From positions 832,471 through 860,133 of the forward strand of contig BFEA01000572.1 in the NCBI GenBank assembly GCA_003427395.1: a stretch of DNA of 27,663 bases. The letters are read 5' to 3'. The stretch is from Chara braunii. Taxonomy: Eukaryota; Streptophyta; Charophyceae; Charales; Characeae. The notes under the pieces are model-generated. The model had not been told where the DNA came from, made no database searches, and saw only the letters and a list, made by a program, of their open reading frames with translations. This document shows, piece after piece, positions 10,491 through 19,270 of the stretch. The translations under genes were made by a program, and so were the position numbers. Each line of letters starts with the position of its first letter. The first letter of the stretch is position 1.

Positions 10491-11549
10491 ATGCGGCGAG
10501 CCATTATCATGCTCAACGGGTTAGAAATAACGGTCGTAGAAGCCGAACCGGTGGGCGAGATCATCTGGGATCTACTCCGGGGGCGCGGGCCGCAGGTCAA
10601 CTTTATTTTGGAAAACAACGGACGTGATAGGGTGAACGCAACCACTCGACTAGGAATGGTTGGGAGAAAGATTAACCGTGACACCGTGATGGAGGAGGTT
10701 GCTGGATGTTCGGAACCCCAGGCAGAGCCTGAGGCCGAGGAACCGGAAAAAGTCTATGGGAAACCTAGGGAAGAGGAGCCTACAGACAAAGTTACCGCTG
10801 CCAAGAAGAAGTTTAGGTACCAAATCCCGATCTTATCCTTGCCTGAGATCGACGACACCATTAGCAAGTTACTAGGAACCATGGTGTCGGTGTCTTTTCA
10901 GACCATGCTGCAGGCTAGCCTTAGGTTGCTCAAAGGGCTTAGACAACTGTTGACTCGGCGGCGAGTAGAAATAGGCGACAACCCCGAATTACCAGAAGGG
11001 GAGAGGGAGGAGGAAGCTCCGCAAGAAGTGGCTAACCTTCAGAGGAGTCGCGGGGACTTGGAGGATCTCGAGAAAGCTTTTGTGGACATTCGTTTGAGCT
11101 TGCCCGACCGAGAGGGCGACGAGGTCATGAGGTCACCACCCGGGACAAAGCTCAGCTTTCATGCACTGCCCGTAGGGAAGCTGAAAATCCAGATCGGGAC
11201 TCATCATACCGACGCATTAGTAGACGGGGGAGCAGAAATCACTCTCATAAGAAGAGATTTCGCAACAATCACGGGATGTACGGTAAACAAGGAAGTAACA
11301 GGGAGCATCCGGGGAGCTGGCGGGGAAATCCCGTTCGCTGGGTACGTCACAAAGTGTGCTGTAAAGGCAGGAGTCAGGGAATCGATCTGGTCATTTCAGC
11401 GGATGACCGTAATGGAGGAAATGAACCAGAACATTATCCTCGGGAGACCGTGGTGCACGAACGTGGAGATGATAGGCATGCACTTGCACGATGGCTCATA
11501 CATGGTAGACATAGAGGACCCAGTGACCGGCCGGGGAGAGCTCCTCTGA
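10491..11549 (+). pseudogene. Gag-Pol linker and retroviral-type aspartic protease
   Basis: This continues the Gag frame after the stop at 10449. The first 210 or so residues form an acidic linker rich in E and K. The protease follows at roughly residues 225-335: LPVGKLKIQIG, then ALVDGGAEITLI in place of the usual D-S/T-G-A active-site loop, a flap-like GAGGEIPFAGY, and the C-terminal ILGRPW that matches the ILG motif of retropepsins. The active-site aspartate is present but the next residue is G rather than S or T. The frame stops at TGA 11547-11549, and the same frame continues with plausible pol sequence and another stop at 11703-11705. I give no internal start, since this part should be made as a polyprotein. 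Confidence 0.7.
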
Positions 11550-12132
11550 CTCCTTGGAACGGGAGGAGATCCCCCGAAGGGGAAATTGGCAACATGGTCG
11601 TCATTGTTCGAGGATAGCACGCAAAAAGGGGCTTTCGCACGGATGGAGGGTATGAGAGAAAGGGTAGAAATCATGATTGAGGAAGCATTCAACAAGAAGG
11701 AGTGAATCAAGATGGGTCTGCCCCAGAGGAAGAGGAGGCAGGAGGACGAAGTCCTAGGTGTTATGGTAGTAGAAAAGGAGTCAGAGGTCGAACTTGGTGC
11801 TAGCCTGCCCAAACGGAAAGAAGTACGCATAGACGTGCCAGAAGTCGTGCTCGAGACCCCGATCTGTTACAACTCATCAAGGCTCTCAGACACCACAAGG
11901 TAGGAGTGGACTCAGCGGCCTTGGCCAAGTTCGAAGGAGAGGTGCAAAATGGATATTGCCTGAATGGGAAACTAGTTAGTATTCAACCACGAGTCGTAGA
12001 GACAACGAGGGTGATTCCGATTGTTCATTTTTTAGGAGAAAGATCCCGGAAGGAAGTGTTCGAAAGTACAAGCCGGTAGGGAAGAAAGCAAAACCGGTCT
12101 CGATCCTGCTAGGGACATCAAAGGAAGAAGCT
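11550..12132 (+). pseudogene. Protease-RT linker of the Ty3 element, multiply broken
   Basis: Frame 0 continues from the protease through TGA 11547 and TGA 11703 to about 11880 (MGLPQRKRRQEDEVLG and on). Near 11870 the sensible reading moves to another frame (LIKALRHHKVGVDSAALAKF and on), which stops at about 12079, after which the RT frame takes over. Nothing catalytic is visible here. The region corresponds to the variable spacer before RT in Ty3 Pol. Confidence 0.55.
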
Positions 12133-12917
12133 ATGGAGAAGGAGGGAGAGGTCCTTCGAGTAATCCGAGAAAGAAGGGCGACGGAGGGACATCAGATACC
12201 AGTTGAGGTAGCTGACACAATGAAGATAGGGATAAACGGGTTCTTAACGGAAGAGGAAACCCGCCTGATCAAAAGGACCTGCCAGGAGTTTCACCTGGCA
12301 TTTGCCTTTAGTGATCACCAGAAGGGACGACTGGATGCGAAGCTGATCCCTCCGGTCATAATCCACACGGTAGAACATGAGTGCTGGAATGACAAGGGGC
12401 CGTCCAATGAATTTGGGATAGCAGGGGAAGTGACAGACCTCCTTCGAGCAAAAATGGACTCCTTCGTTGCGAGCCTACGACGTCGCCATACGCAAACCGA
12501 TGGTTCGTCTTTCGAAAGCCTAACAAGACACTAAGGTGGATTCAGGATCTGCAGAAGTTGAATCCGGTAACCATCCGGGATGCTGGCTCGCTACCTCAGG
12601 CTGATTTATTAGCAGAATCGCACGCCGGTCGGAGCATTTACTCCCTGATAGATCTGTACTCAGGGTACGACCAGCTTCCCTTGGATGTTCGGGACAGGCC
12701 GTACACCGCCATGCACACCCCCGTAGGCCAACTACAGATGCAAGTGACCCCTATGGGATTCACAAATGTGGTGGTCGAAGGGCAACGCAGAATGCTCGCC
12801 GTGGACGGGGACATGTTTCCAGAAAGGTGTGAGCCCTATATCGACAACAATCCGATCAAAGGTGCGCAGGAGAAGGACAAGACAAAAGTCCAACCAGGAA
12901 TCCGAGAGTTTGTATGA
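12133..12917 (+). pseudogene. pol: Ty3/gypsy reverse transcriptase, catalytic motif altered
   Basis: RT copies element RNA into DNA. The N-terminal part is in frame 1 (12133-12490), and a frame change near 12490 leads into frame 0, where the fingers and palm are clear: WFVFRKPNKTLRWIQDLQKLN, then SLIDLYSGYDQLPLD (the first catalytic aspartate region), then the TPMGFTNVV block. The YxDD box at 12837-12848 reads Y-I-D-N: the second catalytic aspartate codon is AAC. In known RTs that aspartate binds catalytic metal, so this copy should be inactive. The frame ends at TGA 12915-12917, and homology continues beyond it in the same frame. Confidence 0.8.
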
Positions 12918-12941
12918 GACCATCTACAGGACATCGAGGAC

Positions 12942-13706
12942 TTGCTCCGCCGGTTCCTAGTATACAACATCACGGCTAGTGGACCAAAGAGTATTCTAGC
13001 AGTACCAGAAGTAACCACACTAGGATTTCGTTGCGGTGCTTACGGTAGGAAGCCGGATCCGGCGAAAACGGACAAGATATCGCAGTGGCCAACCCCCCTT
13101 CGCACTACAACGGAAGTGAGAGCATTCCTAGGCGTGGTCGGTTTCTGGAGGATCTTCATTAAGAATTTTGCCAAGATTGCAGAGCCTATCTGGGCTATGA
13201 TCAGGGAGGAAGGAACCATGGATTGGACGGAGGAGCGAGAAGGAGCAGTCCAGAAGCTTAAGGACGTATTGACATCTGAGACAGTCGCCCTGTCCGCACC
13301 TTGTTTTAATGACGAAGTAGGACGACCCTTCATCTTAGAGACGGATGGAGGACCTTTAGCCGTAGGGGGCGTGTTGATTCAAAGGGATGAGGGAGGAAAA
13401 GAGAGGCCGATTAGGTTCGAAAGTAGAACCCTGAACTCCGCAGAGCGGTGGTACTCGCAGTTCAAGAAGGAGGTCCTAACCATCTTGCACTTCCTTAAGA
13501 CCTTTCATGCCTACCTATTTGGGAGGCGGTTCATCCTTAGGATCGATCCAACGAATGTTGCAGGGGCCCTAAAGAATTACAGACCTATAGACCTGACGAT
13601 GGGGAGATGGGTAGGATTTATTTGGCAGTTCGATTACAAAATCAAACGAATTGCGGGAATTAGGAACAAGGCCGATGGGCTGAGCCGGGTCTGTATCACT
13701 CTTTAG
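12942..13706 (+). pseudogene. pol: RT connection and RNase H domains of the Ty3 element
   Basis: This is the same frame as the RT palm, just after the TGA at 12915. The first part is the RT thumb region (VTTLGFRCGAYGRKPDPAKT, TEVRAFLGVVGFWRIFIKNF). The RNase H-like domain follows: ILETDGGPLAVGGVLIQ, SRTLNSAERWYSQFKKEVLT, LRIDPTNVAGAL, and the C-terminal IRNKADGLSR typical of Ty3/gypsy Pol. RNase H removes the RNA strand during cDNA synthesis. The frame ends shortly after ADGLSRV, where about 0.8 kb of foreign, partly mitochondrial sequence interrupts the path to integrase. Confidence 0.8.
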
Positions 13707-14022
13707 TAGTACTGGTTTCTGGATTCGAAAAACAGAATCTTTTTTCTGGAAACATAACAAAGCTATCAACACTACACGTCAAATCTTCAGTGTTTTGCAG
13801 GCGCTCGCAAGAGATCACTTTTTCAAAGTAATGATGCGCCGCAGCCTTGGTGTGTTTTTCAATGCTACCCCACCCAAAACAGTCACAAAGATATAGAAAA
13901 ATGGTGAATTAACCCGAGTGAGTTGCTAAGAAACTCTGAGTAAATTTTTGACAAAAGTTAGCCAGTTGACTATCGATTTGTTCAGTGATTGTTTTTTGTT
14001 GTGCAGTAGCAGAAAGCAAACT

Positions 14023-14260
14023 TAAAGAGTAACGGGGGCGCGCGAAGGTAGGCTCAAGCTAGCATTTTGCGCAACTGTAGAGCGTAATGGTCAAAGCCTG
14101 CCTGACTGTGAGACCTACAAGTCGAACAGAGACGAAAGTCGGCCATAGTGATCCGGGGGCCCCGTGTGGAAGGGCTCTCGCTCAACGGATCAAAGGTACG
14201 CCGGGGATAACTGGCTGATGACTCCCAAGAGCTCATATCGACGGAGTCGTTTGGCACCTC
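14023..14260 (+). rRNA. rnl: Fragment of mitochondrial large-subunit rRNA (domain V, peptidyl-transferase region), nuclear pseudogene
   Basis: Sequence landmarks of LSU domain V appear in the right order: AAAGAGTAACGG, GCGAAGGTAGGCTC, GACTGTGAGACCTACAAG, GTCGAACAGAGACGAAAG, CATAGTGATCCGG, CGCTCAACGGATCAAAGGTA, GGGGATAAC, and CATATCGACGGAGTCGTTTG up to TTGGCACCTC. The wording (for example ACAAGTCGAACAGAGACG and GATGACTCCCAAGAGCTC) is that of plant and charophyte mitochondrial rRNA, not plastid or cytosolic rRNA. The near-universal GATAACAGGCTG reads GATAACTGGCTG. Just past GGCACCTC about 11 expected bases are missing, and similarity fades after 14273. It is partial, inside a transposon and mutated, so it is not a working gene. 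Confidence 0.85.
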
Positions 14261-14423
14261 ATCATCTTGGGGTACTTACACAGTAATGTGTAGGCGCGAA
14301 GCTGAAAAATAAATCGTCTGTATACGTGATCCTATGGGCGCTCTTGCGTTTTCTTTTATTTACTTCGGCCTCTCACTCAACTCACTCACTCGAAGACTGG
14401 AACTACGAAGCAAGTAGAATAGA

Positions 14424-14457
14424 GAGCCGTATGATAGGTGACTATCTCGTACGGTTC
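14424..14457 (+). ncRNA. Group II intron domain V hairpin (remnant)
   Basis: This is a 34-nt hairpin, the standard length of group II domain V. It begins GAGCCGTA and ends TACGGTTC, which pair. It carries the AGC catalytic triad near the 5' side (14425-14427), an upper stem closed by a GTGA (GNRA-type) loop, and a short bulge on the 3' side. A second hairpin follows (CCGCTG at about 14475 pairing with CAGTGG at about 14498) and could be domain VI. No maturase frame was found. The intron is probably of mitochondrial origin, together with the adjacent LSU fragment. Confidence 0.75.
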
Positions 14458-14524
14458 GGAGAGGACTCGAGTACCGCTGGCATGTTTTGCTCAGTGGGGA
14501 AGTTTCACTATGAAGGGGTGGGGG

Positions 14525-14713
14525 GTGCGGAGCCCATAGACGCATTCCTCGAATACGAAGGAGGGACTCTCGCGGTCGATAACGAAATGATGAGCGAGGA
14601 ATGCACATCGGGAGAACTATTGATCAGACTTTGGAGAAGGGGGCACCTGCCGTAGTAGCAGAACTTAGAGAAGGATCAGTCACCACTCGAGGACGCAGAG
14701 AAGAAAAGGACTC
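14525..14713 (+). pseudogene. RNase H-integrase spacer of the Ty3 element, frameshifted
   Basis: Pol-like sequence resumes in frame 1 (PIDAFLEYEGGTLAVDNEMM) to TAG 14653-14655. A second frame (14601-14927, DQTLEKGAPAVVAELREG and on) covers the next part, and the integrase frame takes over near 14885. At least two frame changes are therefore needed between here and the integrase zinc finger. There is no catalytic motif in this part. Confidence 0.5.
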
Positions 14714-16186
14714 ATGGAGAGCGATAGTAGGACCGAAAGAGGAACTAATAGCAATGGCGGTCGAGGGAGGCCGGGAAGCAGTGATGAGCTTAGTGAAATC
14801 TTGGGAAAGGAAAGAGTTGCAATGGGTGGTAAACCAGATGCAAAAAGGAAAGGATGGGGGCCAAGAAGGGGAGGAGTTTTTCTATGTCCATCATACGAAG
14901 GGCTCTTTCGGGAGATCGGGTTGTTGATGGTAGGCAACAAACAACCTACGGAAGTCAGTATTAAAGCGAGAGAAGAAGCCGAAAGGTATGTCCTAAGGGG
15001 CGGGCATTTATTCCGAAGGGAGGAAGGTGCTATGCCCAGAAGGATTGTGTGCGGAAGATCTAGGCAAGTAGACGTTATCCAGGCAATGCACGACGGGTTA
15101 GCTGGAGGTCATCGGTCGTCCAAAGGAACGCTTACAAAGATAACACCACTCTATTATTGGCCAGGCATGACAGGCATGGTCGCCGTATACTGCCAGACTT
15201 GCCTTATTTGCCAAGAACGAAGCTCGGTGCGAGTCTTCGAGCCGGTTAAACCAACACGGGTGCTAGGGCCGGGACATTTGGTCCACCTTGACCTTGCGGT
15301 CATGCCTGTATCAACGGATGGGTACAGGTATATCCTGGATGCGCGAGACAACTTGAGTGGGTTCGTAGAGACGGTCGCCCTCAAGAAAAAGACAGGGAGA
15401 AGTGTGGCGAACTGGATAGAAGACTTCTACTTGAGACATCCTTTCGTCAGGAGGTTTATAGCAGACAATGAGACGGAGTTCGTGAACCAAGAAGTATTGG
15501 GGATGCTTAAGAGACTCTGCATACCGATCAAACTCATGGAGCCGTATCACCCTGAGGCTAATGCATCTGTGGAAAGGGGACACCGAACCTTGAAGAACAC
15601 GATTGCGAAGCTCGCAACGGACCATCTGGGGAATTGGCCTAGGTATCTTAAGCAGGCTGTCTTTGCGGAGAATATGACCTCTAAAAGGACAACGGGATGT
15701 ATCTCGGCGGAACTTTGGTACGGAAGAGAGATCGAATTCCCTGTGGAAGCCTTGGTACCTACCTGGAATAGGTTAGATGATGATCCGCAAATGACTACTG
15801 AAGAGTTAATCGAGGCAAGATGTCAACAAATCCTTAAGAACGAGGAGGTCATGGAAGACATCGCCAACCGCGTACTAGACAGCAGAATGAGGGACAAAGC
15901 AAGGTGGGACCAGGTTAAGAATGTCAGAAAGGAGCCACTTCAAGTGAGAGAGATGGTATTGCTAAGGAACTCGGCACTAGAAAGTACTTGGTCGGGACAA
16001 CTGGGAAGAAGGTTCAAAGGCCCCTACCGAGTCGCCAAGCGGGTGGGACTGAACACCTTCGAACTGGAAGATTTTGATGAAACTGGATTGAAAGGGCCCT
16101 TTCCGGGGCAACGATTGGTCAGATTTCTAAGCCGGGACCCAGTGGAACAATGGCTTCAGGAGGCCGAAGATAAGAAAAATAAGTAG
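14714..16186 (+). CDS. pol: Ty3/gypsy integrase with GPY/F module
   Basis: Integrase inserts the element cDNA into chromosomes. The reading frame is open for 490 codons. The true domain probably starts within it, since the first 55 or so residues read out of register with the frame before. Visible in order: an H2C2 zinc finger (HDGLAGGH about residue 127, then YYWPGM and CQTCLICQ), the catalytic core with HLDLAVMP (first D), IADNETEF (second D) and PEANASVERGH (E), giving a complete D-D-E set, and the GPY/F module RRFKGPYRVAKR before the C-terminus. It ends with a basic KKNK tail. Unlike Gag and RT, this part has no stop or frameshift. As Pol is made as a polyprotein, the ATG at 14714 is probably not a used start. 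Confidence 0.85.
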   Translation: MESDSRTERGTNSNGGRGRPGSSDELSEILGKERVAMGGKPDAKRKGWGPRRGGVFLCPSYEGLFREIGLLMVGNKQPTEVSIKAREEAERYVLRGGHLFRREEGAMPRRIVCGRSRQVDVIQAMHDGLAGGHRSSKGTLTKITPLYYWPGMTGMVAVYCQTCLICQERSSVRVFEPVKPTRVLGPGHLVHLDLAVMPVSTDGYRYILDARDNLSGFVETVALKKKTGRSVANWIEDFYLRHPFVRRFIADNETEFVNQEVLGMLKRLCIPIKLMEPYHPEANASVERGHRTLKNTIAKLATDHLGNWPRYLKQAVFAENMTSKRTTGCISAELWYGREIEFPVEALVPTWNRLDDDPQMTTEELIEARCQQILKNEEVMEDIANRVLDSRMRDKARWDQVKNVRKEPLQVREMVLLRNSALESTWSGQLGRRFKGPYRVAKRVGLNTFELEDFDETGLKGPFPGQRLVRFLSRDPVEQWLQEAEDKKNK

Positions 16187-16438
16187 CCACAAGCTAAAGA
16201 CTGACCACAACCTTGCCCACACTATGGTTTGTCTCTGACCATGTCCATGGGATTGTCATTTTGGAGGGACTGGGGCAATGGCTTGGACTGACTGAGGTTG
16301 AAAGGCAACATGACTTGGGGGTTTGCAATATCTGGCTTATGCGACGACGGGAAGGGATGTTTGGGGCATTGTACCATAGTTTTTGACGGGAAAAAAAATG
16401 GGATCTTCACAAACGATGCTTTTACATAAGGGAGGAAA
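16187..16438 (+). other. Spacer between integrase and the 3' ORF
   Basis: No gene is visible. Shortly before its end is a G/A-rich stretch, then the TATA-like motif listed separately. No LTR start or polypurine tract could be assigned with confidence. Confidence 0.4.
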
Positions 16439-16441
16439 ATG

Positions 16442-16448
16442 TATAAAA
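16442..16448 (+). promoter_or_regulatory. Possible TATA box upstream of the 3' ORF
   Basis: TATAAAA followed by GGGGC lies 141 bases before ATG 16589. The spacing suits a short 5' UTR, or a transcript with the acceptor-like TTGTTATACAG ending at 16556. This would let the 3' ORF be transcribed apart from gag-pol. It rests on the motif alone. Confidence 0.35.
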
Positions 16449-16588
16449 GGGGCATGATGCGAAGGATACTGGGAGCATTTTTGGAAAAAGGGAGTTGTAC
16501 CGGACTGGGGGGGATGTGTGTATGCGGGGCATTGCGGGTGTTGTTTTGTTATACAGGACCTAGGAAAAAAACGAGAAGAGGCAAAAAA

Positions 16589-17503
16589 ATGGAATTCGGC
16601 AACGAGAACGACAGCGGGGCGATCAACAGGCCTACCGGAGGGGGGGAAGCAGGACCAAGCCAAGGGAGGAGGGCAGCGAAGAGAAAGTTGTACATAGGAC
16701 TCATGGGTGGGCCAGTGGTAGGCAGGGGTGGAAGGAAATGCTTGTGTAGGAAACCCTCACCCCTCCACAAGGGAGAAGGTATAGAAATTTCGTCTTACAG
16801 TGAGGGAGGGAAGGAAAAGGCAGAAGTGGAAGAAGGAGGCAATGCAGATACGGGAGATAAGGTTCAGGTCTTTGACGAGGAAGGAGCCAACAGGGGCAAA
16901 CGACGTGAGACTTGGCATGTGGAAAGCGAGGGGGGACAAGACATGCGCGACGAAGCTCAGGAGGGTGAGGAGAGAAGGGAAAGTCCGCTTAAAGGACGAA
17001 GCGGCCACGACAGTTGTGAGGGGTATGGGACGGGGACAGAGATTTTTTTTACCTACGATCTGAAGAACCTTGCAGGTGGGTATAGCCCCATACAGACAGA
17101 AGACGAGGAGGACGAGGAGGAGGATGTACGAGAAGTCATAGAAATCAGCAGCGGGGATGAGAGGGATGAGATCTCGAGACCTAGAGAAGAAGGGCGGCCT
17201 CCGATGCACCAGCCGGGCGGCGGGGCTTTCGGATGGGAGGACGAGTTTGGGCCAACACCAAGTCATTGGTTTCAACAATGGACCGATGTGATCAGACACG
17301 AATGGATTATCAAGACCCGGGAACTGGCAAAGGCGGGAGTGGAAGCTACGTCGCTGGACTTCTTCAGTGAAATTGAGTTACAGGGAATTGCAAGAAAGAA
17401 GAGAGAAATTGAGACCTACGGCCTGGGGGTTAGGAAGCCTGCCGAGGAACAGGGTGGACAAGGAACTGGGCAAGACGAGGCGCAAGGCAGCAATAGGAAC
17501 TAG
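16589..17503 (+). CDS. Unrecognised ORF downstream of integrase, with basic, acidic and SUMO-interaction-like segments
   Basis: I do not recognise this protein. The frame is open from 16439, but I prefer ATG 16589 (304 codons). It follows an acceptor-like TTGTTATACAG, and the 50 residues before it look random. Near the N-terminus is a basic GRRAAKRKL that could be a nuclear localisation signal. The middle is charged and low-complexity, and at about residues 165-195 is an acidic run leading to VIEISSGDE, which fits the V-I-x-I-S plus acidic form of a SUMO-interacting motif. The C-terminal part looks folded: GWEDEFGPTPSHWFQQWTDV and a helical EIELQGIARKKREIE. There is no transmembrane segment, so it is not an envelope protein. 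It lies 402 bases after pol on the same strand and is unbroken. Confidence 0.6.
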   Translation: MEFGNENDSGAINRPTGGGEAGPSQGRRAAKRKLYIGLMGGPVVGRGGRKCLCRKPSPLHKGEGIEISSYSEGGKEKAEVEEGGNADTGDKVQVFDEEGANRGKRRETWHVESEGGQDMRDEAQEGEERRESPLKGRSGHDSCEGYGTGTEIFFTYDLKNLAGGYSPIQTEDEEDEEEDVREVIEISSGDERDEISRPREEGRPPMHQPGGGAFGWEDEFGPTPSHWFQQWTDVIRHEWIIKTRELAKAGVEATSLDFFSEIELQGIARKKREIETYGLGVRKPAEEQGGQGTGQDEAQGSNRN

Positions 17504-18050
17504 GTGTTGACTTAGCATTGATAAGGATCGCTGCTTTTCTCTCTGCGGAGACATGAGAATGACGAGAACGTGTACAGTATGGGCAAGCTTGCTAAGGATG
17601 AAGTGAAAAGAGGGTCAGCTAAGGTTGTGTCACGATAAGATAGAAGATAGTTTTTTAGGCTACTTTTTGGATGAGATACCTTGGGTACATAAGACAGAGA
17701 TATGAGATTTGGGATGAGACCAATTGGGAGAGGGTGTATTGTGAATTATGGATGGAATAAGGATTATGCTTTTGAGAGGGGAAAACCTTGAGTACGGATT
17801 GACGAGCGAACCATGGCATTGAATGATTGGTCGAGTACAAGAGAGGCTAGGGAACCTATGGGTTAAGGGGCATGAAGAATACTCCTTCCCTAGGAGCCTA
17901 ATCCAACCGAGTCATGAATTAGTCTGAGAATGATCAAGATCTGAGTCGTCGGAACGAGTGAAGAAAAAAAAGGGGCGCCCCTGTCTCTTGCTATGGTTGA
18001 ACGGCCGGGTGAGCTAGTGCTGCTTGGGGTCGCGAGCCCCAATTCAAGTG
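17504..18050. other. Region between the two retroelements
   Basis: No gene is visible; the longest frame is a 61-codon minus-strand ORF. The 3' LTR of the plus-strand element should be near here. TGTTGAC at 17506 could be an LTR start, but no second copy exists in the window to test this. A polypurine-like GAAGAAAAAAAAGGGG lies at about 17960-17976 and could equally belong to either element. Confidence 0.35.
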
Positions 18051-18082
18051 CTATCCCAGCGATACGTACTGATCTAGCGGAA

Positions 18083-19270
18083 TTAGCTCGGCGGCCTCTT
18101 CCGTGGTGGCCTGGGCACTTCCCCCACCTCTACTTCTTCCATCAAGGCTCCGACTCGTCCAGGTCCGTTGGCGATGGGGGCCGCAGCCATAGGTGCGACT
18201 CCGATCCATTGTTGTGGGGGTCGGTGTGGGCAATCACGGGCTAGATGTCCGGGCTGATGACAGGCGTAGCAAACATTCAGATTGGTCGCAGCTCCTCCGA
18301 GAGGAAGGGCAGGGGCTAATCCTTGTTGCATCGGAGGGGCACGCACCGCAATAGGTCGCATGTTCCTCATCATGGCTTTCAGCCGAGCATTGTGCTCTCG
18401 CTGTTCCTTTTTGCTTTCTTAGATCAAACTAATCAAAGTTTTGGTTAATTCGAAAATGACCGCTGATTCGTTTGATCGTAAAGGAGCCTCTACTGGCGGT
18501 GGGGATAATGCCCTGACGGGCGGGGGCATCATAGGAGCAGAGATGCTCGGAGTCTCACTTAGGATTACTCGTTTGGGGCCTATCTGTTCCATATAGGTGA
18601 CAGGTCCTGATACAAACCCCATGTTTTCAAATTTCTTCTGCAAGGCAGCCAGCTCCGCTCTCGCTCGAGCGAGCTCGGTCGAATCTCCGTCCCTAGGATA
18701 GTCTTCTCCTTCCAGGAAGTTCGCTGCGAACTTCCGTTCCATTTCTTCCGCAGCAGCCATAATTTGTTGTAGCATATGGGTGATGGGGGAAAACTACTTT
18801 CGCAACTTAGCCCTTATTGTTCGACTGCGGTGTCCGTCAATGAACAAATCTCTCCCTACTTGCTCACCTCGCTCAGTCTTCACGAACATTCTATAGAACT
18901 TGTTTCGATATTCTACAACGGATTCGAGAGGTTTTTGCACTCGGTCCTTGATAATGTACAACGCTTGCTCAGGGTGTACATAATCAAATCGATTCATGAA
19001 GTCTCGTTCGAAGGTCGGGAGATCCGCCCATACATAGGTACTATACCAATGATGAGCGTTTCCTCCCATTCGAGCGAGAATGTTGATCAGTACCTCGTGA
19101 TCATCGTACTGCTGTGCTCTAAGCGTGGTCAACCATGCTCCTGCGAGATGGTGCGCCGGATCAAATAGATAGAGATCTGGTGGTGACATGGGAGCTCGTG
19201 CACGAGGGGCAGGTTGATTAGGTGGATTAGCATTTTGTTGCAGAACCGGATTTTGCACGTTGGCAGCCAT
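18083..19270 (-). pseudogene. gag: Gag of a second, different Ty3-type element (two in-frame stops)
   Basis: On the minus strand one frame runs from ATG 19270 to 18083, interrupted by TAG (plus 18794-18796) and TAA (plus 18419-18421) with sensible sequence on both sides. The N-terminal 158 residues are a retrotransposon Gag capsid domain (LYLFDPAHHLAGAWLTTLRA, then NAHHWYSTY and the FERDFMNRF block). The C-terminal part holds an intact CCHC zinc knuckle, CYACHQPGHLARDC, followed by P-rich sequence. The proteins of the plus-strand Gag and this one are not alignable by eye, so they are separate lineages. No pol follows in this window: after the knuckle the frame ends and plus-strand element sequence begins, so the element is truncated. 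Confidence 0.8.

Larger units (their letters stand above)
13707..14520 (+). other. Organellar insert between RNase H and integrase (NUMT), boundaries approximate
   Basis: Pol homology stops near 13700 and resumes near 14525 with EPIDAFLEYEGGTLAVDNEM. The DNA between them differs in composition and includes a mitochondrial-type LSU rRNA segment and a group II intron domain V. 13707-14022 is AT-rich and I cannot assign it; it may be more mitochondrial DNA or intron. No clear target-site duplication was seen. The parts are listed separately. Confidence 0.6.

Noticed and set aside
14023-14260. Functional plastid or nuclear rRNA gene
   Set aside because: The wording is mitochondrial, it is partial, and it is inside a transposon with a change at a near-universal site.
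14326-14655. 109-codon ORF read as one protein
   Set aside because: Its first two thirds cross the group II intron remnant; only the end (PIDAFLEYEGG onward) is pol.
16439-16588. First 50 codons of the 3' ORF as coding
   Set aside because: They cover the TATA-like motif and the acceptor-like site and look random; ATG 16589 fits better.
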